From IMG/VR virus record IMGVR_UViG_3300034062_004969, positions 1 through 38,743 of that record: 38,743 nt of DNA; one strand, given 5' to 3'. Source of the DNA: a virus. Within the stretch, counting starts at the first letter, position 1. The number at the start of each line of letters is the position of its first letter. Made by a program: the position numbers and the translations under genes. Shown piece after piece: positions 8,233 through 17,295 of this stretch. Under the pieces are notes generated by a model. That model was not told the origin of the DNA, ran no database searches, and was given only the letters and a program-made list of their open reading frames with translations.

Positions 8233-8849
8233 GTAATAAAGAAACGATTTCTATTTTAATAACTTGTTTAAATGGTGAGAGATACATTAAAAGATGTATT
8301 GACAGTATTCTTAACCAAACATACCAAAATTTTATTATAATTTTCTTAAACGATGGTTCGGTTGATAACACTAAAAAAATAGTTAGTGAATATAATAATG
8401 AAAAAATAAAATATTTTGAAAATGAAAAAAATATGGGTAGAGGATATTCAAGAAATAAATTATTAAGTTTATCAGAAACTGAATATTCCTGTTGGTGTGA
8501 TATTGATGATTTTATGGATGAAAACAAATTAGATATACAAATATCATATATGACATCTAATGATGTCAATTTTTTAGCAACAGAAATGTTTGACTGTGAT
8601 AATGATGGTAATGTTTTAGGACTTGGGTGCAATAAAAAAGAAAATATAGAATCATTAACTTATGAGATGTTATTACAAAATAACTCAATAAACCACCCAA
8701 CGGTTATGTTTAAAACCAATATTGCAAAATTAGTAGGATTTAACGAAAATTTTTATTTTAATGAAGATTGGGATTTTTATAAGAGAGCTTATAAATTGGG
8801 ATACAGTGTTAAATGTATTGACAAACCATTATATTTTTATAAATTATAA
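8229..8849 (+). CDS. Glycosyltransferase family 2
   Basis: A 206-residue single-domain GT-A enzyme. It begins ISILITCLNGERYIKRCIDSIL and has IFLNDGSVDNTKK (nucleotide-binding Asp), the DIDD metal site near residues 94-97 and NEDWDFYKRAYKLGY (catalytic acidic pair) near 178-192. It lacks membrane segments, so it probably acts in the cytoplasm on a soluble or membrane-edge acceptor. At about 200 residues it is close to the minimum for the family but all key motifs are present. It is part of the coupled AT-rich cluster. Confidence 0.88.
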   Translation: MSNKETISILITCLNGERYIKRCIDSILNQTYQNFIIIFLNDGSVDNTKKIVSEYNNEKIKYFENEKNMGRGYSRNKLLSLSETEYSCWCDIDDFMDENKLDIQISYMTSNDVNFLATEMFDCDNDGNVLGLGCNKKENIESLTYEMLLQNNSINHPTVMFKTNIAKLVGFNENFYFNEDWDFYKRAYKLGYSVKCIDKPLYFYKL

Positions 8850-8855
8850 CATTAT

Positions 8856-9482
8856 ATGCTAATAAATTTTAATTATCTAGTCGAAAAATATGGAAAACCT
8901 AAAGGTATTATCCATATTGGAGCCCATTTATTAGAGGAAAGAAACTACTATTTAAGTAATGGGATTGAAAATATTATATGGATTGAAGCAAATCCAAAAA
9001 TTTTTGAGTCAGGTCAACAAATTATAAACAATTCTAGTACTGAAAAAATTTTTAATTTTGCAGTTTCTAATATTGATGATGAAATTGTCGAATTAAATGT
9101 TACAAATAATGGTCAGTCATCTTCAATATTAGAATTAGATTTACATAAACATTATTACCCACATATTGTAAAATCAGAATCTGCTTATGTAAAAACTAAA
9201 AAAATAATTTCTTTATTCTCTGAAAATTCTTTAGATATTGAAAAATATGATTTTTTGAATATTGATATACAGGGGGCGGAATTATTAGCTCTTAAAGGTT
9301 TTGAAGATTTACTCAAAAAAGTAAATTTTATCTATACGGAAGTTAACACAAATTTTTTATATAAAAACTGTGCGTTACTTAGCGAAATTGATGAATACTT
9401 ATTATCATTTGGATTTCACAGAGTTGAGATTCATATGACTGAATACGAATGGGGAGACGCTTTTTATATTAAAAATGTATGA
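8856..9482 (+). CDS. FkbM-family methyltransferase
   Basis: A 208-residue protein with a SAM-binding Rossmann fold. Residues about 15-25 read GIIHIGAHLLEE (motif I), followed by IIWIEANPKIF (acidic end of strand 2) and YDFLNIDIQGAELLALKGF, the typical FkbM segment, then IYTEVNTNFLY. FkbM enzymes O-methylate sugars and other small acceptors. It probably caps or decorates the glycan made by the neighbouring transferases. A second FkbM gene lies at 18867-19466. It starts 6 bases after the previous stop and overlaps the next gene by 4 bases. Confidence 0.85.
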   Translation: MLINFNYLVEKYGKPKGIIHIGAHLLEERNYYLSNGIENIIWIEANPKIFESGQQIINNSSTEKIFNFAVSNIDDEIVELNVTNNGQSSSILELDLHKHYYPHIVKSESAYVKTKKIISLFSENSLDIEKYDFLNIDIQGAELLALKGFEDLLKKVNFIYTEVNTNFLYKNCALLSEIDEYLLSFGFHRVEIHMTEYEWGDAFYIKNV

Positions 9483-10300
9483 AAATAGGAATATACCATA
9501 TACATGAATCTAATGGTCCAGGTAAAGTAGTTTTAAACTTAAAAAAAGGACTTGAACAAATAGGTATTGATTATTTAAACAATGAAGATGGAGATGTTAA
9601 TATCATACTACAAGAATGTGACCGTTTATATCATGATGTTTCAAATTGTTTTGTAGGACCAAACGTTTGTGTTATACCATCACAAAATACAGTTATTATG
9701 GGTGCTAATTATAAAAAAACGATTGTACCATCAGAATGGGTTAAAAATTTATATCTAAAATGGCTACCATCGAGTTTAATTGAAATTTGGCCAGCAGGTA
9801 TTGATACTGATTTTTTTTCAGATAAATCAAATGACAATAAAGAATATGATTTTTTAATTTATTTTAAAAGAAGAAATCAAGATGAGTTAAATTTTATAAC
9901 CACATTTTTAAATAACTCTAATTTAAATTATGTTATTATAAATTATGGAGATTATTCTGAGGAAATTTTTTTAGATTCAATATCAAAGTCTAAAAGAGGG
10001 ATAGTGATTGATAGTTCTGAAAGTCAAGGAATTGCAATTGAAGAGATGATGAGTTGTAATTTACCTTTATTGGTTTGGGATGTGAAAAAATGGGAGGATA
10101 TGGGGGTTAATAACTCGTGTGAATCAACATCAATTCCGTATTGGGATGAAACGTGTGGAGAATATTTTTTTAACAAAGATGAGTTTTTAGAAAAATTTAA
10201 AAAATTTATGTCCTGTGACACATATAGACCTAGAAATTATATATTAGAAAATTTATCTCTATCTAAAAGTGCTGAAATTTTAAGTAAAATAATTAATTAA
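9479..10300 (+). CDS. Glycosyltransferase family 4-like
   Basis: A 273-residue GT-B type protein. The opening KIGIYHIHESNGPGKVVLNLKKGLE is the usual acceptor-side start, with a Gly-rich loop and a helix of basic residues. VPSEWVKNLY and IWPAGIDTDFF follow, the latter matching the N-G-[IV]-D-x-x-x-F pattern of GT4 enzymes with Ala for Asn. Residues about 180-205 carry SESQGIAIEEMMSCNLPLLVWD, the donor-binding E-x7-E-like region. It is shorter than most GT4 enzymes (350-400), so the N-terminal domain is compact. ATGA overlap with the FkbM gene. Confidence 0.82.
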   Translation: MKIGIYHIHESNGPGKVVLNLKKGLEQIGIDYLNNEDGDVNIILQECDRLYHDVSNCFVGPNVCVIPSQNTVIMGANYKKTIVPSEWVKNLYLKWLPSSLIEIWPAGIDTDFFSDKSNDNKEYDFLIYFKRRNQDELNFITTFLNNSNLNYVIINYGDYSEEIFLDSISKSKRGIVIDSSESQGIAIEEMMSCNLPLLVWDVKKWEDMGVNNSCESTSIPYWDETCGEYFFNKDEFLEKFKKFMSCDTYRPRNYILENLSLSKSAEILSKIIN

Positions 10301-10301
10301 C

Positions 10302-11003
10302 ATGTTCATTATTCCCACATATTATGATGGCCAAAAATCTAAAATAGGTGAGACAATAGAATCTATTAAATTTTTTAATCCAAACGAAAAAATAGTAATA
10401 TGTGATTCAGATTCCCCCGTAAAAGGATATGAAAAAAATTATCTAACTGATAATGTAGAATTTTTTAACGCTAAAAATAATAGAAGACCATTTGGGGCTT
10501 TACTTGAGACGTATAAAAAATACCCAAATGAAGACAACTATATTCTAATACATGATACAACTTCATTACTATCAAATATTGATAATTTTATAAAAAATGA
10601 TAGTTTGATTACATCATTTTTATTTGCACATAAACCAATACAGTATTTAGTCCCTCAAATTAGAAATGAGTATTTTGTATGGATGGAAAATTTAATGAAC
10701 AATACTAAATATGATTTTATATCAGATATAAGAACAGATGAAAATTATCTGATATGTGTAGGTTCAATGGGAATTTACAAGAATAAAATTATTGATAAAT
10801 TTTTTAAAATGGGTTTATATGAAAATTTTAATTCATTTTCTTTTAATGAAGGTCAATTTTCTGAAAGAGCTATAGGGTATCTTTGTAAAATTGAGGGTAT
10901 TGATATTGAGAAAAATACAATTGAAGGTAATGTACATGAAAAATGGGATGGACTTGTTAATGGGAATCTACAGTATTTAAAGAAAACATTTAATGGTAGA
11001 TAA
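10302..11003 (+). CDS. Probable glycosyltransferase-like protein, GT-A type, divergent
   Basis: A 233-residue protein. FIIPTYYDGQKSKIGETIESI and KIVICDSDSPVKGY near residues 2-46 resemble the first strands of a GT-A fold. YILIHDTTSLLSNID near residues 82-96 may hold the metal site in altered form. The C-terminal part has SFNEGQFSERAIGYLC, which could be the acidic catalytic helix. I cannot assign a CAZy family. It starts 1 base after the previous stop and its end overlaps the next gene by 11 bases. Function is inferred from fold-like pattern and context. Confidence 0.55.
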   Translation: MFIIPTYYDGQKSKIGETIESIKFFNPNEKIVICDSDSPVKGYEKNYLTDNVEFFNAKNNRRPFGALLETYKKYPNEDNYILIHDTTSLLSNIDNFIKNDSLITSFLFAHKPIQYLVPQIRNEYFVWMENLMNNTKYDFISDIRTDENYLICVGSMGIYKNKIIDKFFKMGLYENFNSFSFNEGQFSERAIGYLCKIEGIDIEKNTIEGNVHEKWDGLVNGNLQYLKKTFNGR

Positions 11004-11604
11004 TCAAATTATATTATATACTTCAGCGTTAATTAATAATCAGTTTGAGTCTAGAAAAAACGATTACATTCAATCGTATAATATTTTATTAGATATAATT
11101 GATTATAAAAATATTTTTATTGTGGAGTGTTATTCAAATAACGAAAATTTTTTTTCCGAATTTAAAAGTCCTAAATTTTTAACTAATACTCATATATCTG
11201 AAATTAAAAATAAAGGAGTTTTAGAAGTTATGGGTATGAAAAAATTCATAGAAAATACTGAAATTTCTGATGAAACTTTAATTATTAAAATTACAGGTAG
11301 GTATAAATTTATTAACGATGATTTTTTTAAATTAATAAATACTAATAAAAATTTTGATTTTTATGGTAAATTAATCGATAATAATACTCAAATTTTTACA
11401 GGATGTTTTGCGTTAAGAAAAAAACACTTTAAAAATTTTTTTAATTTTTGTAATTTGGATAACATGGAAAAAAACATGATTAATTTTGAAAAAAAAATGT
11501 TTAATTTTTTAAATGAAAATAATATTAATTCTTTTTTTACCGATAATATTAATATAGAATGTCCTATATTTGGTTACGGGAACATACAAACACATAATAT
11601 ATGA
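10993..11604 (+). CDS. Hypothetical glycan-locus protein, possible glycosyltransferase
   Basis: A 203-residue protein, very rich in Asn, Lys, Phe and Ile. ILYTSALINNQFESRKNDYIQSYNIL and a LIIKITGRYKFINDDFF segment (about residues 96-112) resemble WavE-like and related LPS transferases, in which a K-[IL]-[TS]-G-R-Y motif precedes the active site. FDFYGKLID and FTGCFALRKKHF follow. There is no clear DxD. It overlaps the previous gene by 11 bases and the fucosyltransferase gene by 4. The tie to the fucosyltransferase suggests work on the same glycan, but this is inference. Confidence 0.5.
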   Translation: MVDNQIILYTSALINNQFESRKNDYIQSYNILLDIIDYKNIFIVECYSNNENFFSEFKSPKFLTNTHISEIKNKGVLEVMGMKKFIENTEISDETLIIKITGRYKFINDDFFKLINTNKNFDFYGKLIDNNTQIFTGCFALRKKHFKNFFNFCNLDNMEKNMINFEKKMFNFLNENNINSFFTDNINIECPIFGYGNIQTHNI

Positions 11605-12371
11605 TAATTTCTAAAATACAAGGGGGAATAGGTAATCAGTTGTTTCAATGGGCATTTGCTAAAAATTTATCAATATTAAATAACAATGATTTTTTTTTAG
11701 ATGTTTCTTTTTATGAAAATCAGACAAATGTTACCAAAAGAAAATTTTCATTGGGTTCTTTTCCAAAGATTAATTTTAGTATTTTAAATCCAAATGATTT
11801 AAAATCTTTTAACGTACTTGAAGACAATTTTTCAATTCGAAAAATTGAAATCAACAAAGATGAAAATTTTTATTTAGATGGGTATTGGCAATCTGAAAAA
11901 AATTTTATAGAATCGTCAAAAATAATTAAAGAAGAATTATCTCCTACTAATGAAATTAAAAAAAAATTAGAACTGTTACTACCTAAAGGAATAAATGTTT
12001 CATTACACATACGTAGAACTGATTATTTATCATCTAATGGATTTCATCCTGTATTATCAATAGACTATTATATTAAATCTTTAAATCTAATTAAAGATTA
12101 TGATAATATTATAATTTTTTCAGATGATATTGAGTGGTGTGAAAAAAATTTGACGTTTAATAATTCATTCTTTATTAAGAATTTATCAGATGTTGAAAAT
12201 CTATGGTTAATGTCAATGTGTAATCATAACATAATTGCTAACTCATCTTTTAGTTGGTGGGGAGCTTGGTTAAATGACAATCCAAATAAAATAATTACCG
12301 CACCTAAAAAATGGTTTGGTTCTAACATAAATACTGAAAATATTATACCAAATGAATGGTATAAATTATAA
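11601..12371 (+). CDS. Alpha-1,2-fucosyltransferase (GT11)
   Basis: Transfers L-fucose from GDP-fucose to a galactose-type acceptor. The 256-residue protein has the family opening ISKIQGGIGNQLFQWAFA (3-20), DGYWQSEKNF (93-102), the GDP-binding motif HIRRTDY (136-142), IIFSDDIEWC, and the closing ANSSFSWWGAWL. Length is a little under the usual 280-300. This is the clearest functional link in the cluster, because the two enzymes that make GDP-fucose from GDP-mannose are encoded at 19463-21338. A soluble enzyme of this type would act in the host cytoplasm. It overlaps the upstream gene by 4 bases. Confidence 0.92.
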   Translation: MIISKIQGGIGNQLFQWAFAKNLSILNNNDFFLDVSFYENQTNVTKRKFSLGSFPKINFSILNPNDLKSFNVLEDNFSIRKIEINKDENFYLDGYWQSEKNFIESSKIIKEELSPTNEIKKKLELLLPKGINVSLHIRRTDYLSSNGFHPVLSIDYYIKSLNLIKDYDNIIIFSDDIEWCEKNLTFNNSFFIKNLSDVENLWLMSMCNHNIIANSSFSWWGAWLNDNPNKIITAPKKWFGSNINTENIIPNEWYKL

Positions 12372-12374
12372 AAA

Positions 12375-13610
12375 ATGAAAAATATAACTAAAATATGTGA
12401 TTTCAATATTAAAGAATTATTTTTACAAAAAGATAAAAATAATCGAGAAATATACATATATAATTTAGAAAATTTTAAATTTGTAAAAGGATATAATTTT
12501 TACCCAAACGTATTGTTAACAAATAATGAAATAGTTATTAATCCAATTGAAGAAATAACTATGTCATTAAAAGAAATTTCCGATAATAATCAAATTTATT
12601 TTGATGAGATTAAATCGACTAATAGAGTCAGTAACCCTGTTTTTTATTTTATTTATAATACTGACAATTATTTTCACTTCATTTATGATAGTTTACCATA
12701 TTTAATTTCTTTTTTTGAAATTAAAAAAAAATATCCGGATTTAAAATTATTGATGAATTACCCAAATTATCAAAAAACAGAATTTTATCAATTCACTATT
12801 GAATTTTTAGAATTAATCGGTATTTCTCAAAAAGAAATTATCTTATTAGATGAAACATCGACATATGATAAAATTTTTGTGTCTTCATCTTTCACACATG
12901 GTATTGACTCAAATTTATCACCTAGAGAAGAAATATATTTGTTTTATAATGAAATAATAAAAAAAACTAAAAAAAATACAAATAAAAAATTTCCTGAAAA
13001 AATTTATATATCTAGACGAACATGGATAAATAAAGATTTTAAAAATATTGGTACAAATTACACAACTAAAAGAAAATGTGAGAATGAAGATGAGTTAGTT
13101 GAATTTTTAAATTTAGAAGGATATACTGAAGTATTCACAGAATCACTCAGTACTGTTGAAAAAATCCTACTTTTTAACAATGCAAAATCAATTATTGGTA
13201 CAATAGGTGGAGGACTATGTAACACTCTTTTTTGTAATGAAAATACTGAATTAATTTGCATAGTATCACCTACTTTTTTTGATGTAAATGAGAGATTTAA
13301 ATTTTCTTTTAAAAAAATAAAAGTTGATTACTTTAATAAGTGTAATCATTCCGAATTAAATGAATGGAAAAAATTCATGAGGGTCTCAACTGACTCAGGA
13401 ATAATTGGTGAAATTACAAACGTTGACAATGATGAATTAACTGTATCATATGTTGATAAAAAAGTTAGTGGGTGGAATAATGAATTTAATTTAAAAAGTG
13501 AAAATTTTAATAAAAAAAATTGTAAAAAATTAGATAATGGATTAAACTCTTCTTGGATTATTTTAATGGACTCATTTATTAGTTTTTATAATAATTTAAA
13601 AAAAAAATAA
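12375..13610 (+). CDS. Glycosyltransferase family 61-like protein
   Basis: A 411-residue protein. The centre (about 90-310) matches the GT61 layout: NYFHFIYDSLPYLISFFE, DKIFVSSSFTHG, KIYISRRTW, then a TEVFTESLSTVEKILLFNNA helix and IIGTIGGGLCNTLFC. GT61 enzymes transfer xylose, GlcNAc or related sugars. The last 80 residues (after about 330) are an added segment of beta-rich, Asn/Lys-rich sequence with no family I know. No membrane segment is seen. It starts 3 bases after the fucosyltransferase stop. Confidence 0.8.
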   Translation: MKNITKICDFNIKELFLQKDKNNREIYIYNLENFKFVKGYNFYPNVLLTNNEIVINPIEEITMSLKEISDNNQIYFDEIKSTNRVSNPVFYFIYNTDNYFHFIYDSLPYLISFFEIKKKYPDLKLLMNYPNYQKTEFYQFTIEFLELIGISQKEIILLDETSTYDKIFVSSSFTHGIDSNLSPREEIYLFYNEIIKKTKKNTNKKFPEKIYISRRTWINKDFKNIGTNYTTKRKCENEDELVEFLNLEGYTEVFTESLSTVEKILLFNNAKSIIGTIGGGLCNTLFCNENTELICIVSPTFFDVNERFKFSFKKIKVDYFNKCNHSELNEWKKFMRVSTDSGIIGEITNVDNDELTVSYVDKKVSGWNNEFNLKSENFNKKNCKKLDNGLNSSWIILMDSFISFYNNLKKK

Positions 13611-13619
13611 TTAAAAATA

Positions 13620-15068
13620 ATGAAAGTTGCATTAATCATATCAGGATACCTTAGAAGTTTTTATGTTAATATTCCGACAATAAAAAATAAAATTTTAAAT
13701 AATTTTGAACAAGTTGATGTATATCTTCATATTACAAAAAATGAAGATGAAGATGACAAATATTTAAATATTAATTTTAACGATGAGTTAAGTTATGTGA
13801 AAAATATGTTAAATCCAATTTGTGTTATAACTGAGCCTAATTTTGTATTTTCTAAAAACAATAAAGAAAATAATTTATTAAACACATGGTTTAAATACTA
13901 TAAATTAAATTTAGTAAAAAAAGAAAATGAAAAAATTTTAGGAAAATATGATTTAGTAATAAAATATCGTCCTGATTTAAATTTAAATTCTGATAAAATT
14001 TTCCCGAATAAAATAGATGAAAATTGTGTTTATATACCTGAATTAAGTGTTGTTGACGTTGGAAAATTGACTAACAAAACTGACAAGTACATATGTGATA
14101 TATTTGCATATGGAGATTCAGACGTTATGGACAATTATTTTAATTTTTTTATAAATTTAAAAAAATTGTCTTTGAATTACGGATTTATTTCTGAAACTTT
14201 ATTATATGAATTTTTAATTCAAAATGAAATTAACTACAAACTAATTGATGTCGATTATAGTGTAATATTATCATCCTGTAATGTTTTTGCAATTTGTGGT
14301 GATTCTGGTTCGGGTAAAACCACTTTAGGTAACGCTCTTAAAAAATATTTTTCAAATTCATTTATGCTAGAATGTGACAGATATCATAAATGGGAAAGAG
14401 GTGATGAAAATTGGAAAAAATTAACTCATTTAAACCCTGAGGCAAATTATATAACAAAAATGTCTAATGATATTTTTGATTTAAAAATAGGAAAATCAAT
14501 TTATCAAGTAGATTATGACCATAAGACAGGTAAGTTTACTGACAAAGAAAAAATTGATAGTTCAGATAACTTAATTGTATGTGGGTTACATAGTTTATAT
14601 ACTGATAATAATTCAATATATAATTTAAAGATTTTTATAGACACTGATGTTAAATTAAAAACTAAATGGAAAATTAAAAGAGATATTAAAAAAAGAGGAT
14701 ATAATTTATCAGAAGTTTTGACTCAAATTGAAAAAAGAAATAAAGATTACACCGAATACATATACCCTCAAAAAGAATTATCAGACATTGTAATTAATTT
14801 TTATAGTGAAGAAGAAATTAATTATGATTTGGATAGTGAAAATAAATTATCGCTAATTATACTTGTAAATAAAAGGTATAATATAATTAATATGTTAAAC
14901 ACATTATCCAAATATAAAATACCTTTTGAATTAAATTCAAGTAATTTAATTTTTAATGAGATAAAATTTAAAGAATATACAAATTGTAACTTAACTAATA
15001 GTAACGAACCATTTAATAATTTCTATGACTACATTATATTTTTCATATTAAATTTAAAAAAACTATGA
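13620..15068 (+). CDS. Fusion of a glycosyltransferase-like domain and a uridine-kinase-like P-loop kinase
   Basis: A 482-residue protein of three parts. Residues 1-215 start KVALIISGYLRSFYVNI and include YDLVIKYRPDLNLNSDKI, like the glycosyltransferase-type domains of LPS loci. Residues about 222-400 are a kinase of the uridine kinase/phosphoribulokinase type: AICGDSGSGKTTLGNAL (Walker A 227-235), ECDRYHKWERGD (the acidic residue and Tyr-His after strand 2), VDYDHKTGKF, LIVCGLHSLY and an arginine-rich lid (KIKRDIKKRGYN). Residues 400-482 are unassigned. It probably phosphorylates a sugar or polyol on a hydroxyl using ATP. The neighbouring aldolase and nucleotidyltransferase fit a pathway for an activated small sugar. 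Confidence 0.78.
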   Translation: MKVALIISGYLRSFYVNIPTIKNKILNNFEQVDVYLHITKNEDEDDKYLNINFNDELSYVKNMLNPICVITEPNFVFSKNNKENNLLNTWFKYYKLNLVKKENEKILGKYDLVIKYRPDLNLNSDKIFPNKIDENCVYIPELSVVDVGKLTNKTDKYICDIFAYGDSDVMDNYFNFFINLKKLSLNYGFISETLLYEFLIQNEINYKLIDVDYSVILSSCNVFAICGDSGSGKTTLGNALKKYFSNSFMLECDRYHKWERGDENWKKLTHLNPEANYITKMSNDIFDLKIGKSIYQVDYDHKTGKFTDKEKIDSSDNLIVCGLHSLYTDNNSIYNLKIFIDTDVKLKTKWKIKRDIKKRGYNLSEVLTQIEKRNKDYTEYIYPQKELSDIVINFYSEEEINYDLDSENKLSLIILVNKRYNIINMLNTLSKYKIPFELNSSNLIFNEIKFKEYTNCNLTNSNEPFNNFYDYIIFFILNLKKL

Positions 15069-15823
15069 TAAGACATGTCATTTATTCACATACGGATTAT
15101 TTAGAAATTTTAAAAATACAAACAGACTATGTTAGTCCGATTGAAAATAAAACATTATTAATTAATAAAAATAATTTTGATTTATCTGAAATTTATGAAA
15201 AATATCAAAATGTTATTTTTTATGACGATAGTTTACCTTACGCAAGTCGCCTTCTTTCATTATCATCTTTAAATGATGATTTTATATTATTCATACATGA
15301 TATTGACATTTTAATTAATGAAAATACTGAAATTATAAAAAATTTATACGAATACGCAAAATCTAATAACATTGATAGGGTAGATTTACAATATTTTGAT
15401 AGGTCTTGGAATCCAAATTCAAAATTCATTCCATTTGAAATACACGAAAATAATTTTGGATTAATTCAACAAGATAACCCAAGTGGATACATTTATAATG
15501 TTAACCCATCAATTTGGAAATTATCAGTTTTATTAGAAATAATGAATACGTTTAAAGATAGAAATTATAGAAACATTGAGGATTTTAGTACTCAAATCTA
15601 TTGTCAAAAATTTAAAATTTTTAAATTATTTTCAGAAAATTATATTAATTGTGGTTATTTTAAATGTTTACCATTTTTTACATTTTTACACATAACTCAT
15701 GGAGGTGGTTTTATGCCGACATTAAATAACGGACTTCCTAATGACATACAAATATTATATAATAATATAATTGAAAAATATTTGAAAAATTCTAACAGAC
15801 ATTTTAGGGTGTCAATGCATTAA
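15065..15823 (+). CDS. Hypothetical glycan-locus protein, possible GT-A glycosyltransferase
   Basis: A 252-residue protein. It starts RHVIYSHTDYLEILKIQ and has NDDFILFIHDIDILINE near residues 74-90, where His-Asp-Ile-Asp fits a DxD metal site after a hydrophobic strand. It then has VDLQYFDRSW and a PSGYIYNVNPSIWKLSVLLEIM segment. THGGGFMPTLNNG near the C-terminus is a conserved-looking loop. I do not recognise a named family. The ATGA overlap with the kinase fusion suggests joint expression. Function is inferred from fold-like pattern only. Confidence 0.55.
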   Translation: MIRHVIYSHTDYLEILKIQTDYVSPIENKTLLINKNNFDLSEIYEKYQNVIFYDDSLPYASRLLSLSSLNDDFILFIHDIDILINENTEIIKNLYEYAKSNNIDRVDLQYFDRSWNPNSKFIPFEIHENNFGLIQQDNPSGYIYNVNPSIWKLSVLLEIMNTFKDRNYRNIEDFSTQIYCQKFKIFKLFSENYINCGYFKCLPFFTFLHITHGGGFMPTLNNGLPNDIQILYNNIIEKYLKNSNRHFRVSMH

Positions 15824-15837
15824 TAAATAATAAATAA

Positions 15838-16497
15838 ATGGTTAAGGATTTAATTTTACTAGGGAAAGAAATTTCAAAATTTGTTGTTGGATTTGAAGGT
15901 AACATATCAAAAAAAATTAAAAACAAAATAATAATAAAATCTTCAGGTTCTAAATTAGACTCATTAACTATAGAAGATTTTGTAACGTTTGATTTTAATT
16001 TAACTCAACTTGATAATTTCCCTAAAAAGGGAAGTATGGAATTAGGATTTCACAAATATTTTTTATCACATGATGATATAAATTTTGTAGTTCATACTCA
16101 CCCTGTCAATTGTTTAAAAATTTTATGTACTAAATTATCAAAAAAATTTAGTAATAAAAGATTATTTCCTGACCAAGTAATTTTTAATGGTGAAAAATCT
16201 TTACTGATACCTTACGTAACTCCAGGAGTTGAATTAGAAGAAAAGATAATAGAATTAGTTGAGGAGTGGAAAATAAAATTTAATAAATTACCTGATATTA
16301 TTTTATTACAAAATCATGGTATAATAACTTTTGGTAAGACATTAAATGAATGTATAGTTAAAACAGAAATTTGTGAAAAATCCGCAGAAATATTTTTATG
16401 GTCGATAAAATCAAGTCAACCAACCTTTTTGGAGGAAAAAGAAATTTTAAAATTAATAAACGATGAAAAAGAAAAATATAGGTTATCAAAATTATGA
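15838..16497 (+). CDS. Class II aldolase/adducin-family protein
   Basis: A 219-residue zinc-dependent aldolase-like enzyme. It has the phosphate loops GNIS (21-24) and SSGSKL (35-40), the acid SMELGFHKY with Glu68, the metal pair VHTHP (His86, His88) and the third ligand LQNHG (His160). All match the FucA/AraD/RhaD family, which cleaves or joins sugar phosphates, or epimerises or decarboxylates them. The substrate cannot be read from sequence. L-fuculose-phosphate is tempting given the fucose genes, but the small-sugar kinase and nucleotidyltransferase nearby fit equally well. It follows a 14-base gap and overlaps the HAD gene by 4 bases. Confidence 0.88.
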   Translation: MVKDLILLGKEISKFVVGFEGNISKKIKNKIIIKSSGSKLDSLTIEDFVTFDFNLTQLDNFPKKGSMELGFHKYFLSHDDINFVVHTHPVNCLKILCTKLSKKFSNKRLFPDQVIFNGEKSLLIPYVTPGVELEEKIIELVEEWKIKFNKLPDIILLQNHGIITFGKTLNECIVKTEICEKSAEIFLWSIKSSQPTFLEEKEILKLINDEKEKYRLSKL

Positions 16498-16787
16498 AAG
16501 TGATTTATGTAGATATTGATGAAACAATATGTTTAACACCTAAAAGTAGAAAATACGAGGACTCTACCCCAATTATTGAAAATATAAAAAAAATAAATAA
16601 ATTATATGATGAGGGTAATACTATAGTTTATTGGACATCAAGGGGTAGTCGAAAACAAATTGATTGGTATGAATTAACATATAAACAGTTAAATGAATGG
16701 GGTGTTAAATTTCATGAACTTAGAGTTGATAAACCATATTATGATTTATTTATTGATGATAAAACATTAAGAATTGAAGAACAATGA
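16494..16787 (+). CDS. Small HAD-superfamily phosphatase-like protein (97 aa)
   Basis: A short HAD of the capsule-biosynthesis type. Motif I is VIYVDIDETIC (Asp7 and Asp9), motif II IVYWTSRGSRKQ, then KPYYDLFIDDKTLR with the Lys and the paired Asp of motifs III and IV. All four catalytic elements are present in under 100 residues. It would remove phosphate from a small sugar phosphate. It lies between the aldolase and the phosphodiesterase-like gene with 4-base overlaps on both sides, so the three are likely one pathway. It resembles the HAD encoded at 4293-4703. Confidence 0.82.
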   Translation: MKVIYVDIDETICLTPKSRKYEDSTPIIENIKKINKLYDEGNTIVYWTSRGSRKQIDWYELTYKQLNEWGVKFHELRVDKPYYDLFIDDKTLRIEEQ

Positions 16788-17233
16788 TTATAATTTCACA
16801 CAGAGGTAACATTAATGGTCCTAATCCTGATAAAGAAAACAGACCTAGTTATATTGATTGTGCTATCCAATTAGGATACGATGTTGAGGTTGATTTAAGA
16901 TATATAAATGGTGAATTTTGGTTAGGCCACGATGAGCCTCAATATAAAATTGAGCTTTCATGGATGTTACTTAGAAAAAATAAAATATGGTTTCATTGTA
17001 AAGATGAAAATTCAGTGTTAGAACTTTTAAATTTAGATTTAAATTTTAATTTTTTTTGTCATTTTAATGATGATTTTGTATTAACAAGTTCTGGACATTT
17101 ATGGGTACATAATTTAAGTTTAAAACTTACTAAAAAATGTATAATTCCATTATTAAGTTATAAAGAAATACAAAATTTTAATAAAAAAGAAATTTACGGG
17201 ATATGTACTGATTTTGTAAATGAATTAAAATAA
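16784..17233 (+). CDS. Glycerophosphodiester phosphodiesterase-like protein, short
   Basis: A 149-residue protein resembling the first part of a GDPD TIM barrel: IISHRGNINGP (catalytic His-Arg), KENRPSYIDCAIQLGYDVEVDLRY (Glu and Asp metal ligands) and FWLGHDEPQY (second His). The usual family length is 230-260, so the later strands are missing or shortened; it ends with YGICTDFVNELK. GDPD enzymes split glycerophosphodiesters into an alcohol and glycerol-3-phosphate. In glycan loci, short versions appear beside nucleotidyltransferases. It could release or trim a phosphodiester substituent. ATGA overlap with the HAD gene. Confidence 0.75.
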   Translation: MIIISHRGNINGPNPDKENRPSYIDCAIQLGYDVEVDLRYINGEFWLGHDEPQYKIELSWMLLRKNKIWFHCKDENSVLELLNLDLNFNFFCHFNDDFVLTSSGHLWVHNLSLKLTKKCIIPLLSYKEIQNFNKKEIYGICTDFVNELK

Positions 17234-17295
17234 TTAGATTATAATGATAAAACATATAATAAAATCAAAACTAATAATTAAAATTGAATTACTAT

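Noticed and set aside
8225-8632. Minus-strand open frame of 135 aa
   Set aside because: Antisense to the GT2 gene, Ser/Leu/Phe-rich with no recognisable motif; a by-product of low stop frequency opposite an AT-rich gene.
15838-16497. Naming the aldolase fucA because of the fucose genes
   Set aside because: Zinc and phosphate motifs are shared by the whole class II aldolase family; the substrate cannot be read from the sequence.
17284-17295. TTG start for the tandem nucleotidyltransferase
   Set aside because: An ATG four codons later sits closer to the first strand of the domain, and other genes here use ATG.
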